DNA from: Rebecca billardiae RCC1528
Lineage: Eukaryota > Haptophyta
Reading direction: 5' to 3'
DNA length: 64,000 nucleotides
NCBI GenBank assembly: GCA_965240325.2
Contig: OZ251222.1
Location: forward strand, 1,240,001-1,304,000
Below are positions 22,006-34,236 of this stretch, piece after piece. Both the position numbers and the translations under genes were made by a program. Within the stretch, counting starts at the first letter, position 1. The number at the start of each line of letters is the position of its first letter. Below the pieces are notes generated by a model that was not told where the DNA came from, searched no databases, and worked only from the letters and a program-made list of their open reading frames with translations.

Positions 22006-22380
22006 GCCTATCTATAGCGCCCTATATCTAAATAGACGATATAGCCTATTAGTTATACGGGCCGCCCGGGTCGCGGCCCGATCATCATCCGTATCATGAC
22101 GATTGACCGGTCCGACGCGATATCGACATTAGTAATAATCGTATTAACGCGCCCGACAAGGCCGCCGACAATGTAATACGACGACGTACGCGGCGGACCG
22201 GGCCTTGCTGAAACTGCATGCATGCATGACAACCGTGAACCGAGGTGCTGCTGATGAAACTCAGACAAGGCCATCACGACGAGGCGGCACTAATCCGGTG
22301 CCCTCGTCCCGCAGACGATCAGCTAGTCAGTAATAAAACACTGCTGCTGCGCGCTGCTGATGGCATACGTACCTATATAT

Positions 22381-24433
22381 ATATCACAGTAAACAAATCG
22401 ATTTTAGCCGTCACCGTAACCTGTCCGCACTTCCGCCCAGTGGGGATGCGCTGGAATTTTTTTCATGCCCCGTTCGCGGCACGTCGCGCCGCGCACAGTG
22501 GAGAAAGATCGGGCCGAAGCCGGCTGAGCATGGTCGTTCGTGCGCACGCCCATTCGAATCGATGGCGCGCTCCGAGCGGCGGGCGTGCGCGCATGTGTGC
22601 CGCGAGGGGGGCTGCGAGGCGTCGGCCGGCTTGCCAAGGCGGTTCCCCGGGGCGGCGTCACCCTCGCCCGCCCCTCCTCGCCCACCCTCGCTCCACGGGC
22701 GGCCACACGTGAGCTGTTGAGATGGCTTCACGGGGGCCGCGCGGCACGCGCGCGGAGAGGCGAGGAAGTGGTGTTTCGCGGAAAAACGTTCTGTAGCATT
22801 GTGCCCAACCCATGTGGGCACCCGCTCCACAAGTTTGCGGTACGCCAAACCGCACACAGCGGCCTGAGCAGCTCCCAGACTGACTTTCGCTCTTGAAGCC
22901 TGTTTTTGGGCCAGATCTTGGTGTGGATGTAGCGCGGCGAGGAGGCGCCGGGCGCGCGCCCGAGCTGCGTGCTGGCACTCGCCATGACCCATAGGCATCG
23001 TCCGTAGCGAACGACCCGGCTCGCCTCGACCTCTCCGACCCGCCGGGCAGCCACGACCGAGCGCGCAGCCAACGGTGTCCAACCAGAGGCTTCTCAGACC
23101 GCGTGGGATGGGCATAGGCGCGAGAGAGGGCGCCCAGCGCGCTCTTGAGATGCACAGGAGCACGCGCTGGTGCGTATAGAACCATCCCATCACGATCGCC
23201 CCGACCTGGCGCGCCCTATCTGGCCCGTCAGGCTGCCCGCGCCGCCGCCGCCGCGCCACGCCGGCGCCACGCCGCCACCGCACCGCGGGCACGCGGGTAA
23301 GTCTGTATTCAACAAATACAGAATTTCCGGTGCGGCCCTCTTTTGGGCGGCAAGGTCGGCCTGGTCGACACCTGCCGCGCGGCATGGGCCACGGCGCGGC
23401 GAGGTGGCGGCTGGCGCACCGCGGCGCGGGCGGGATGGCTCGAGGACACCACCGCCCCGCCTCCCACGCCGCGCCGTGCGCGTGCGCCGTGCTCTCGTCG
23501 CGTACCGAATTTCCTGCGGTGAGCGACGTCACACAGCGCGACCATGCCATCGCGCGACGAGGTGCGTTCAGCTCGGCGATTTGTCGTATTTGTTGAATAC
23601 ATGCGGGTACGAATCAGCCGCAAGATCGCCGTCGATGGCGAGCCCTCGCATCGCCCGAGAGGGCGCGCGCGGTGTGGAGTGGCACGCGACGCGGGGAGGG
23701 CGGGTGCGGTGCCGCGGGCGCGCGACTGGTCTAGAACATCCCAATGAAGCGCGGGACGGCGCCGCGCGCCTGTGCTCGCCGCCGTCTCCTCGCAGTCGAA
23801 AATATCTGTGCACCCTTCTGCCTGGGGTTGGGCCGGCCTCGCACGCGGCACGCGGGCACTGCGTGCGGGGAGGAGTGTGACATGGCAGGCTGTGGCGAGG
23901 TGGATGGCCGTGCAGGAGTATGCTGGGAAGGGCCGTTCCCGCGCTCGCGCGGTGCCTCGCGCACGCCTCGTCGAGGACGAGCGTGCTTGAATGGCTCCGG
24001 GGATGCCTGCGCAAACGCTTGTGGACAGCAGCGCGCAACAGCGGTGCACACGACGAAGGTGACGACCAGGCACTCCGGCGAGGGCGGCTGTGGTTACAGC
24101 AGACTGCCTTTGGAGTAAGATGCGCCATCGTACGTGCCGCTTCGCCTCGCCGCATCGCCGCACTGAGCAGCAGGGCTCCACGCTCACGAATGGCTGCTCA
24201 CGAGCTACGTGACAGGCCAGCCGCGTGCAACCCGGCGAGGCAGAGAGGGGCGGAGAGATGGGGAGGCTGGCTGGGATGTTGCAGTCCCATGCCCTGGGCA
24301 CTCACCAGGCGCCTGCGCGACCACCGTAGCGTCTTCTGTGCGCTCGTGCAGCCCATGCGAGAATTTCCCCGAAAATCGGCTCGTGTCGGACAGGTTACGG
24401 TGACGATAATCCCGTTTTTGTTCACTGTGATAT
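22381..24433. mobile_element. Putative 2-kb element bounded by ~50-bp imperfect inverted repeats
   Basis: The left end 22381-22430 (ATATCACAGTAAACAAA ... GTCACCGTAACCTGTCCG) and the right end 24384-24433 are reverse complements except for a few mismatches in the middle. An inner inverted pair, TGTATTCAACAAATAC (near 23299) and its complement (near 23588), is roughly concentric. No transposase or other convincing ORF lies inside; the long frames are Arg/Ala-rich shadows. A non-autonomous DNA transposon is the likeliest reading. No clear target-site duplication is visible. Confidence 0.5.
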
Positions 24434-25750
24434 TGCTTTACTCACGCCTTGGCGACGTCGCGATGGTGCCCGCCGACGCGGCCCCCGCCCCGCTCGCTGG
24501 CCCCGGGTGCGAAGCACACGGGGCTGGTGGGGCGGGGGCCGCATGCCTGTGGTGCTCCCCCATGCTCATCTTCGGCAATCTCCTGCGCGCTCGTCGGCCT
24601 CGCGGCACTCCTGCTTGGCTGCGACATGACTACGACTAGTTCTACGACCTCTACGACCACTTCTTCCTCCCTTCGTGCGCACGCGCTGGCCCTCGCAGAG
24701 CCAGTCGGACGCGGCGTGGGTGGCGGCACGAGCGCGGCCAGCGCGCTCGGCCTGCCTGCCTGCGAGCCTCCATGGATGCGTGCGCGTGGGGCCGGGTTCT
24801 GCCACCGTTCATTGCCAACAGCAACTGGGCACGGACCTGCGACGAGGCATGCCGCCTTTCCCCACGCGCCCTTCAGGTTGTCCCGGCTCAGCCGGTCGCT
24901 TCGGCGGCCGACGGGCCCTCGGCCGGCTCCCCCTTCCCGGGGACTCGGTGGGGCACCGCCAGGAGTGTCTCGCGGCGGGCGGGCCGAGCGCGCGGGTCGC
25001 CAGCTGACCCCGCGACGTTCGATTCGACTGCTCTGCGCTGGCACGTGCACGCGGAGATCAACCACACGCAGCGGGTCCGGGATAGGCACTGGCACCCTCT
25101 TTCTCCAGCCGGCCGCCGGCTGCATCGCCTCGGGGGGCGATGCAGCAGGTGGACGCCGCTGCACCCATCTGGCCCTTGGCGCTGGCCTCCTCCGTGCCCT
25201 TCGCTCCACCCTAGGTGGAGCAGGGGGTGCGGGGTGTGACGCGCCCAGGGGCCAGGTTCCCCAGCATCAAGCACTGCATCTGCAGCAGCCCGCCGGCGGG
25301 CTGGGCTGCGACATCGACTACCACCTCATCTGCTTCATCGCCCAGAGCGCGCTAGGCGGCGCGCTCACTCTCCAAGCCCCTCTTCTGCAGCTGCGCGCCG
25401 CTTGGCCGGCGCGCGGCGACGCGTACTACGACCTCATCCTCATCCAGGCGCCCACGCGGGCGCACGGGGGCGACAGCCGCGGCTGCCGCTTGCCGGAGCT
25501 GCTCGCCGCTAGGTCGGCGGGCGGCGACATCGACTACGACCTCACCCTCATCCAAGTGCTCCGGAAGGCGCTCGGCCGCGGCGGCATCTGCCGTCGCCGC
25601 CGCGTGCCCCAGGCCGAGGCGGTGCTCCATCCCGGCCCCGCTCCCGTAGGGGGGCAGGGCTGCGGGTGGCGCACTGTCTGACCTGGACGGAAGGCGCGGA
25701 CGCATTCTATGTGTCTGTTGCACTCTGAGCCTGACGCTTGTCCGATGCTG
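24434..25750. other. GC-rich stretch with ~105-bp degenerate repeats, coding status unclear
   Basis: Three spaced copies of a unit containing CGAC..CTACGACCTCAT..CTCATCCA occur near 25307, 25418 and 25523. A plus frame is open 24449-25681 (410 aa), translating the copies as GGDIDYDLTLIQV-like segments. The frame's first 280 residues are low-complexity, no family is recognised, and no intron logic supports it, so I do not call a gene. Confidence 0.4.
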
Positions 25751-25820
25751 CCACGTCGTTAAATAAATATATATATATATATATATATTTCACACGTATA
25801 TATATATATTAACGACGTGG
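25751..25820. repeat. Large AT-rich palindrome
   Basis: CCACGTCGTTAA at 25751-25762 is mirrored by TTAACGACGTGG at 25809-25820, with (TA)n runs in both arms, so almost the whole 70 bp can fold into one hairpin. It lies 3' of the UTP3-like gene. Confidence 0.85.
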
Positions 25821-25965
25821 TATGCAACGGGCAGGCGTGCGGCGGAATATACGCGCGTGCGCGACTACTATCACGAAACTCAGACTCAGAGTCATCGTCG
25901 GGGCGCCGGGACCGACGCTCTCATCCGCTGTCGTGCAGTCGAGCGTTGGCTGCCTGGTCATGGTG

Positions 25966-28363
25966 TCAGCCGGCGAAGCGGCGGCTGTGCGTGACGCCCT
26001 TCTTGATGCCAGTCGCCTCGCCACCGTATTCACCCGCCGGCCGGGAGACGACATCGCGCACCTGGCCCTTCCGCCGGACCACCGCCCTGCGGAACTTTTC
26101 GCGGTTCTTTGTGCGCGCGTTCCGCTCCAGCTTCTTGCGCTTGCGCGTGAGGCCCTTGTTCTTCATGATGTCCCAGCCCGCGGCGCGCTTGTCGCCGTCG
26201 AGCGCGTCGTCCTCGGCCAGTGTCGGCATCATCGCCGCCTGCGGGCAGGGCGAGCGCAGAGGCGCGTCGGAGGCGCAGCACGGCGCAGGGGCGCGTGAGC
26301 GCAGGTGCGCGCGCCGCGCCGAGCGCGCGTGGCCGCGCGGCCGCACACGCTACTCACCTCCCTGGCATCCGCCTTCGCGCGCTTGCGCGACTTGGCCGCG
26401 CGCGCCGTCTCCTCGTAGAAGGCGGCCGCCTCGCCCCCGTCGTCGAACTCGTCGCCCTCGCCCGCGCCGCGCAGCCCTCCGAGCCCGCCGGGCAGCCCGT
26501 CAAAGTCGTCCAAGCCGCCGTCGTCGTCGTCGTCGTCGTCAGCCGCGGCGCGGCCGCGCTTGGCGCTCGAGCTCTCGCCGCGCCCGAGCTTCTTCACGTC
26601 GATGCCCGCGGCGAAAGCAGCGGCCGCGCCGTCGCGGAGCAGCGGCGTGATGTCGTCCAGCTGCTCCAGCTGGTCGAGCGCGCCCGCGCCCAGCCGGCGC
26701 TGCGCCGCCTTCTCCTTCTTGGTGCGCTGCAGCCGGATGAAATGCGCTTCCTCATATTCGCGCCGCTCCTCCTCCTCGCGGGCGAGTCGCGCGGCGACGG
26801 CGGTGCCGCTGCCGGGCGTGGCGCCCGCGAGGTCGACGGCGGCGAGCTCCTCGGGCTCGTCGCCGAACTCGTTGCGCAGCTCGCGCACCAGCGCCGAGCG
26901 CGACGCGCGCTCGAGGCGGCGGGCCTCATCGCGCTCAGCCTGCGGCGCAGCAGTGGCAGGGGTGGCGGTGGCGCGGCCGCGGCCGCGGTGAGCGCGTGCG
27001 CGGCCTGTGCGGGCGCGCGCGGGCCGGTGCGTGGTCGGGCGAGAGCCGCGCAGCGCACCTTGCGCTCGCGCTTGCCCTGCGAAGTGAGTGCTCCGTCGTC
27101 GTACTCCACGGCGGCCAGCTTCGGCGGCCGGTAGACGCCCACGCCGCCGCCGTCAGCCGCGGCGCCGCCGGCCGCGCGGCCGCGCCGAGCGCCGGCGCCG
27201 GCGCCGGCGCCGGCGCCCGCGTCCTCCTCGGCCCGGTCGACGAGCGCCGACGGGTTGGGCCTGTGCGCGCGCGCGCCGCCGGCGTCGTTGTCGTGCCGCG
27301 CCATCTGCAGCAGCTTGTCCACCTGGTACCGCAGCTTCTTGTCCAGCGGACCCATCTTCTCGAGCACGACGCGAAGTCTCACGAGTTGAGAAAGCACGGG
27401 ATGATCGCGCACGGCCGCGCCGCTCGCCTTCAGCGCGAGGTAGAACGACACGTTTGTGCAGTAGGCGAGGAGCAGCTGCAGCTTGGTCTCGAGGTACCCC
27501 AGCCCGCCCTCCACGCGCACCTCCCCCGCCGCCGCCTTCTCCACAAGCGGCGCCACCCGCGTGCGCGTCTCGTGCAGCCGGGCCTGAAAATCCGCGAGCA
27601 GCTCGAGCAGCTCGGGCGCGTCGCGAGATACAATCTCGCGCCGCTCGGCGGGCGTGAGCTGCGCGCCGGCGGCGCCCTCCGCTCCGTCGGCGGCGCGATC
27701 GAGCGCGACGACGGAGCCCGTGCGCAGCGAGCCCCCGCCAAGGTCGTCGTCGATACTCGCGAGCTGGCTGGCGGCCGCCAGCCGCGCACCCTTGCGCGCG
27801 CGCCGCGCGCCGAGTCCGCCGTCGTCAAAGTCCTCCGCCTCGAGCAGGGCGAGCTGCTCGGCCTGCAGGCGGCGCGCCTCGGCCTCCTCGAGCAGCGCCG
27901 CCTTCTCGTCGTCGGCGACCCCCTCCTCGTCCTCGTCCTCGTCCACGTCATCCGCGCCGTAGTACACGCCCTTCTTGCGCCCCCACCGCAGCGCGTCCTT
28001 GCCGCGCGCACCTTCGTCATCAGAGTCCTCCTCATCGTCGTCGTCGCCCAGGCTGAGCGGCATGGCCGGAAGCTCGTCGTCGTCGTCGTCGTCGTCATCA
28101 TCGTCGTCATCGTCGTCGTCGTCGTCATCGTCCTCCTCCTCGTCCTCCTCCTCGCTGTCCTTGCCGCCCAGGCCGAGCGTGTCGCCCAGGCGCGGATCTT
28201 CCGAGTCCTCGTCGCTCTCGCCGTCGTCGTCGCCGCCGTGCCCATTGCCCAGGGCAATGTGTTCGCGCAGGCGGTCACGCTCGGCGTGGAATGTGTCGAG
28301 CTCGTCGTCGTGCAGCTCGTCGGCTTGTGCACGGGCCTGCCCAGCCCGCCGGCGGCCGGGCAT
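25966..28363 (-). CDS. UTP3-like: UTP3/SAS10-like U3 snoRNP (SSU processome) protein
   Basis: Nucleolar factor of 18S rRNA processing. Three phase-0 exons, 28363-27059, 26939-26358 and 26238-25966, give 719 aa. Residues 20-120 are extremely acidic, including a run of more than 18 Asp, as in Sas10. The Sas10/Utp3/C1D helical domain covers about 225-330 (LLELLADFQARLHETRTRV, GLGYLETKLQLLLAYCTNVS, MGPLDKKLRYQVDKLLQMA). The C-terminal Sas10 domain is diagnostic: WDIMKNKGLTRKRKKLERN, then REKFRRAVVRRKGQVRDV and YGGEATGIKKGVTHSRRFAG at the end. The intron 2 donor is GTGAGT, the only canonical one among the introns I reconstructed. ATG 28363 (MPGRRRAGQ) is chosen because the upstream open frame lacks family likeness. 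Confidence 0.92.
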
Positions 28364-31192
28364 GTCTTCCCGCGGCACGAGCACGACGTGCCCTTGAGCC
28401 CAGGGCCGCCTGCTGCGCAGTCCGGGCGGGCTGGGCGTGAGCCGCAGGCGGCTACTGTACCGGACTTTGCACCCGGCACTGGATTGTCGGAATACCATGC
28501 AGGGGTGCGCATCTGGATCCGTCCACTCGCGGCAACGCCACCCCCCCCTCTTGTGAACCCGGCTCCCCTCCGCCTGGCCCGATGGGCTCATCTCGTTTGC
28601 TGGCCCTCGCCCGCGCCTGCATGGGTTCGAATCATGCAACATGGCGCCTGAGTACAACCAGAACCCCTCTCGCTGCCCTCTCGGTCGTCAACAACTCGAG
28701 CCCGGCGAACCACGGACGGCGCGACATCGCATCGAACGAATCATGCTTCTCTCAGGGCAAGTGGAAGCGACCCTGCGCAGGCTGTGGCAAGGACGCATGT
28801 GCCGAGCGCCGCGATGCGTGACGTTCGCCACGCGAGATGCGCTCTGCTTCTGTGATCCACGGTCCGCGCAGGAGTGGTGTCTGACTTTCACCTCGGATGT
28901 GCCACGAAGCCTGCACTACTGGCCGAGTCGGCCAGTTCGCCGGCGCACGGCCGAGATGCCAAGTCACGGAGTCACTCCAGTCAACCAGTCTGCCTTAGTC
29001 TATCTGCAAAACATCAACGCATTCCATCAGTCCCTGTCCGACACATGCAAGTAATAACACTGAGTCAACGACGGTAAGCCACAGCAATTGCGTGTCTGGA
29101 GGGCACTACAGTCCGCGGCGCGGTCGTGAGCCGCGGCCTCGGCTCAGGCCGCGGCGCCCGCGTCGCCGATCACGGTCTCAGTCAGACGTCCCGCGGAGCT
29201 GACACTACCGCCGTAACTACTCGGTCCGTACTGAGTAGCTACTGGTCGTCGCCCTGACTCCGTGACGCGGTGTATATATAACCGGGTTCCGAAACAGTTA
29301 CAGGTGAGTACGGTCTGCGGGTCTGATTAGAACTAGTATACGGAACTGACCGTTCCGACGGTTTGACACGCCGTCATGATGCGGCCGTGGCGCCGGGACG
29401 GACTCGCCCTCGGACCGCTAGTAGCAGTGCCGAATATTTGCAAATTCAGTCAGTTGTAGGGCGCCGCCTCAGTCTCAGCAGATGCCTCGCGCAGGGCGGA
29501 TGGGCGTGCAAAAATGTGACAGTCACTTTACGGCTTCAAGCTGACGGCTGCCTGACGACAGCCTGTGTCATTCAGACTAATGATCGTCCGTTATTGCGGA
29601 AGTTATTGCCTGAAATGGCTGAATATTGGAGTGATCGTCTCATTTAGATGGGACGGCCCTGCGAGTTCCCACGCGGAGTCGCTCGCTAATGCGCCAGACC
29701 CCGGTCGACTGGCAGTCGATCCGTGCCACCGCCTAGTAATCTCGCCTGCCTGAGCTGTATGCGTCTCTTATTCTTAGTAAACTGTACCGTGGCCCGAGAT
29801 TCCGATTCTGCTGGTGGGATACTTGCGGCGGCGTCGACCAGTTGCTACATTGATCGCGGGCTGCAGACACTGTCGCAGCTGATCCGACTGGCGGAGTCGT
29901 GGACTGACTACCCCATCGGATCCGCGGCGGCGTCATGAGCCGCGCCGTGCCTGGGGCCTGTCCCGGTCTGGTCCGCTATGACTGTGACTGGGCATCAAAA
30001 TGTATAGCAGTCTTATCGCGTCCGAAGTGAACTGCTCAATGGATTGAGCGCGCGCCGCAGTCACCGGCTGTACTGCGTCAGAGATAGAGTGACAACCCTA
30101 CTCGGGAGTTTGCGCCGCGGACCTGCGTCACGCCGGAACATCACGGGCGCCGCCCGGCAGCGGCCCGGCCGCCGGCTGATTATATGTTCTGGCGGGCCGC
30201 GCCCCATGCCACGTGTCCGACGGGGCGTGTGTCCGCCACTTGAGTTATCTGGGCGCAGCGGTCCGCGGCTGTCGCAGACCCGCGAGACCGCTGTCTAACT
30301 AACTAGCTGCGTCTAGCCTGGTCAGCCTGTGCACAGTCCGGCCTGCTCCGCGGCCGCGGGGTTAATATTAATAAGTGAACTAACCCGCCCGGCAGACGTC
30401 GAGTCGGAGTCCGGACTCGCCCGTACCGTCTTACGAGTCTAGTCAGTACGTCGGTCCGCGCGCATCATAAGACCTGCAGTGCGGCTGCACCGTCAGTCCC
30501 GACGCGCAGATGCGGAGTAACTTGAGACGCGGTTGGCCGGAGTCCGAGCAGAGCCAGTACTCTCTGCCCGTCCGTCGGGCGCAGCGGGTGACTCGGTCTC
30601 GGAGTGGCGCGCGGACTCTAGTCACTCGTACCGGAGTGTCCGCCGCGGGGTCCGACCGCGCGCAGGCCGCAGACACTCTGAACTCGCGCGCGGTCCGCCT
30701 GTCGGCCCGCCCGCGGAGCCGCGGTCCCGGGGCAGCGGGACTACGCGCGGTTAGGACGGGAGCGCCACAATATTCTCCGCATACGGTTAGTATTACAGTA
30801 ACTAGTAATAGCGCCGCTTGAATCTGACGAGCATCGGGCCGCGGGGCCACAGCCGCCCCGAGTCAACGGTGCCGACGCGCGGTCCGCGCCGGCCCCGCCG
30901 GCCGCGCCGCGGCGGCGCTGCGGGCCGGCACTCTGACTCTCGCTGCTCCGGGAATGCGGCACTGTCGGAGTCGAAGTCGGACGAGTCCGCGACAGTGCCT
31001 CAGCCTGATGAGGCACTCAGCTGGGACCTGCACGGCCTGCCATCGGCGCGTCGCGGAATGGCCGACTCTGCCAGCGCCCGCTGCAGAGTGACGCCGCGGT
31101 CGCATGAGTAAACGGCGCCTGTATGGGCAGGGTAAAGGTGGCCCGTCGTCGGCAGTGGTCCGCCATGTCGGGAGGGAATCGAGCCCGCCGCG
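28364..31192. other. Gene-poor region
   Basis: No gene is supported over 2.8 kb. 28640-29050 has short frames only. 29100-31150 alternates GC-rich and AT-rich patches and contains a dispersed-repeat copy at 29743-29788. Confidence 0.55.
29743..29788 (+). repeat. Dispersed repeat A, full copy
   Basis: CTCGCCTGCCTGAGCTGT followed by ATGCGTCTCTTATTCTTAGT. The same word order occurs reversed at 40716-40763 and in part at 47849-47880 and 8062-8090. Confidence 0.75.
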
Positions 31193-31456
31193 CTAGCCCC
31201 CACCCATGAGCGCCTCCGTGTTCGGCGAGAGCCGGCGAAGGATGGCGTCCGCGTTTGCACGCGGCTCCTCCATGCCGGTGCGCTCGCGCAAGCGCGCCAT
31301 CGCAGCGAGCTCGCCTCGCGGCATGTGCTGCTCCGAGTCGTCGCTGCCGCCGGCTGCCATGTGCCCGAGCACTAGCCTGGAGAGCGTGAGCGCCGAAGGC
31401 GGCAGCTGCGCGTCGTGCGAGATGGACATCGCGTGGTTGTGCGAGGCAGTTGCCAT
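31193..31456 (-). CDS. Small hypothetical protein
   Basis: An 87-aa frame from ATG 31456 (MATASHNHAMSISHDAQLPP) to a GGG-ending C-terminus. Its composition (His, Ser, Leu, Met, Glu; helix GELAAMARLRERTGMEEPRA) is unlike the Arg/Ala-rich shadow frames nearby. No family is recognised. It is divergent from the PEP carboxykinase gene, with starts about 590 bp apart. It may instead be the last exon of a longer gene, since the frame is open back to 31672. Confidence 0.3.
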   Translation of the reverse strand: MATASHNHAMSISHDAQLPPSALTLSRLVLGHMAAGGSDDSEQHMPRGELAAMARLRERTGMEEPRANADAILRRLSPNTEALMGGG

Positions 31457-32044
31457 CCGCGCGTGCCGGCCACAGCTGGGCAGGCGGCCCCACCTGCCGA
31501 CCGGCTCGAGCTTCGGTCGCACGCGTGTGTCGCAGCGCAGCGTGGTCAGTGGTCGCGCGCCCGGATTGAGTACATTTCGCCGCAAACGACGCCGAGGATG
31601 TTGATTGGTGGAAGTAGTGGCCACAGTGATGACCAGATAGCCTCCCTCGCCCAATGGAGTTGCAACTTGCAACCGAATATGCGCCTGGACTTCTTTTCGA
31701 ACACCTATGTCCAGGGCTGGTTTCGGTTCACATGGAGTAGAAACTTGGGAAAGCTGTCATACAAGGGGGAGGTCATCAATCACTCCCTGAACGGGTACGC
31801 CCTACTAGAATTGGTTCCGTGGGTTACGTGCAATTGAGCCAGGAGCTAGGGGAGGAACCAATCGCCTCTAAGGTCGGCTGGCTTTTTGAGCGTTGATTGG
31901 CCCGGGCGTTGAGTTCCCTCTCGCGTCCACCGTCCAACCCCGTCCACCGCAAGCTCGGCAGACGAGACACCGCAAAACCCGGCCAACACAGCCGACAACC
32001 ACCCAACCCCAACCCGTCCAGCCGCGCGCACCGCAACCGCGAAC
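31457..32044. other. Upstream region of the PEP carboxykinase gene
   Basis: 588 bp. 31600-31850 is AT-richer, while 31900-32044 is C/A-rich leader-like sequence (CCAACCCC, CAACCACCCAACCCC). No TATA box can be assigned with confidence. Confidence 0.45.
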
Positions 32045-34236
32045 ATGGCGAACAACACGTTCCTCGAGCAGATGGAGGCGCTCCTCGACGCCAACCCGGT
32101 CGCTCCCTCCGAGTGGATCGAGTACTACAAGTCCATGCAGCCCGAAGTGCTGGTGCGCGCCGCCGGCATGCACGCGCGAGCACGCGCGCTGGCGGTCGCG
32201 CGCGCGCGCCGCGCCCAGCACACCCGAGCGTGCGACCGTCGCGCACTGACGCGTTGTGCCCGGCGCATGCGCACGCGTCCCACGCGCCGCTTCGCGCCGC
32301 AGCACTACCACCACCACGACGACGGGACCTTCCCGGAGCTGATCCGCAACCCGTCCCCCGCTCGCATCATCGAGCTCGCGCTCCGCTACGAGGGCGACAC
32401 CGCCAAGCTCACCTCGACGGGCGCCCTCGCCGTGCGCTCGGGCGCGAAGACCGGCCGCTCGCCCAAGGACAAGCGCATCGTCGAGAACGACGCCTCGAAG
32501 GGCAACGTCTGGTGGGGCCCGGTCAACATCCCGCTGTCCAACCAGTCGTTCATGATCAACCGCGAGCGCGCGATCGACTACCTGCGCTCGCGCTCGCGGT
32601 ACGCCGCGCCGCCTGCGCCGCGCACGCGCCGCCTCGCCCGCCGCGTCTCACCCGCCGCCCGCGCCCGCGCGCGCCTGCCCGCCGCGCGTCGCAGCCTCTT
32701 CGTGATCGACGCGTACGCCGGCCACGACCCGGAGCACCGGCTCAAGATCCGGATCGTGTGCTCGCGCGCGTACCACGCGCTCTTCATGCGCGACATGCTG
32801 ATCCCGTGCCCGCACGACGAGCTCGAGTCGTTCGTGCCCGACTTCGTCATCTACAACGCCGGCTGCTTCCCCGCCAACCGGTACGTCGACGGCATGACCT
32901 CGGCGTGCTCGATCGACGTCAACCTCGAGCGCGCGGAGATGGTGATCCTCGGCACGCAGTACGCGGGTGAGATGAAGAAGGGCGTGCTCACGCTGATGAT
33001 GTACAAGATGGTGCGCGCGCCGGCGGGCCCGCCGGCGTGGGGAGGCGCCCACGCCCGCGCACCGCCGCTCACGCGCACCTCGCGCCCACCCGCCGCCCGC
33101 GCGCCGCGCCGCCGCAGCCGATGTCGGGGCAGCTCTGCCTGCACTCGTCCGCGACGGAGGACATGCGCACGGGCGAGACGACGCTCTTCTTCGGCCTGTC
33201 GGGCACGGGCAAGACGACGCTCTCGGCGGACCCGCAGAGGCTCCTGATCGGCGACGACGAGCACGTCTGGACGGACAAGGGCATCTTCAACATCGAGGGC
33301 GGCTGCTACGCCAAGTGCTGCAACCTCTCCGAGGACAAGGAGCCCGAGATCTACCGCGCCGTCAAGTACGGCGCGATCATCGAGAACGTGGTGATGGACG
33401 AGGAGACGCACGAGGTGGACTACGACGACCTCTCGATCACGGAGAACACGCGCTGCGCGTACCCGCTCTCGCACATCCCCAACGCCAAGGCGCACCCGAT
33501 CGGCCAGCACCCGAACAACGTGATCTTGCTCGTGTGCGACGCCGCGGGCGTGCTGCCGCTCGTGAGCAAGCTCACGCGCGAGCAGGTGATCTACCACTTC
33601 GTCTCGGGCTTCACGTCCAAGGTGGCGGGCACGGAGGAGGGCGTGACGGAGCCGCAGCCCGTCTTCTCGTCGTGCTACGGCGAGCCCTTCCTCATGTGCC
33701 ACCCGCTCGTCTACGCCAACATGCTCGCGGACAAGCTGGAGCAGCACGGCTCGGACGCGTGGCTGCTCAACACCGGCTGGCTCGGCTCTTCGGGCAAGCG
33801 CTGCCCGCTCAAGTACACGCGCGCGATCGTGGACGCGATCCACACAGGCGAGCTGAAAAAGGCGCAGTACGGCCACGACGAGGTCTTCGGCCTGAAATTC
33901 CCGCTCAGCTGCTCGGGCGTGCCGGCGGAGATCCTCAACGCGGTGCGCGCACGCGCTGCACGCCCCGCCGACCGCGCGGTTGGTCGGGAGTGTGATGACG
34001 ATGGACAGCGATGCGCGTCGGTGGCCGTCAGTCGCGCGCGCGCACCGGCACTCTCTCACACGCGCGCCACCCCCGGCGGTGCATGCACACAGGTGAACAA
34101 CTGGGACGACGTGAACAAGTTCAAGGCCGCCCAGGCCAAGCTCGCCCGCGCCTTTGTTGACTCGTTCAAGAAGAAGGGCTTCGCCGATGCCGTGCCGCCG
34201 CCCGTGCTCGCCGTGTCGCCAAAGGTCGTGTCGTGA
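32045..34236 (+). CDS. PCKA-like: ATP-dependent phosphoenolpyruvate carboxykinase
   Basis: Converts oxaloacetate and ATP to PEP, CO2 and ADP, in gluconeogenesis or C4-like carbon shuttling. Five exons, 32045-32152, 32303-32598, 32695-33010, 33118-33942 and 34093-34236, join in phase to 562 aa, near the family's 530-560. Substrate loop: [16 protein letters not shown]. Next comes [13 protein letters not shown]. The kinase-1a P-loop is [16 protein letters not shown], kinase-2 is LIGDDEHVW, then [11 protein letters not shown]. The adenine-binding region is [15 protein letters not shown]. These place it in the ATP-type, not GTP-type, family. No long organelle leader is evident ([18 protein letters not shown]), so a cytosolic location is plausible. 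Introns 1, 2 and 4 are 150, 96 and 150 bp: multiples of three without in-frame stops, so their retention would insert Arg-rich segments. Confidence 0.96.

Noticed and set aside
22411-24301. Several frames over 300 codons on the minus strand
   Set aside because: Arg/Ala/Pro/His-rich, no family resemblance, inside a putative mobile element.
28622-28645. GGTTCGAATC resembling a tRNA B box
   Set aside because: The flanking stem is TGCATG/CATGCA around a 9-nt loop, and no acceptor stem or A box fits at tRNA distance.
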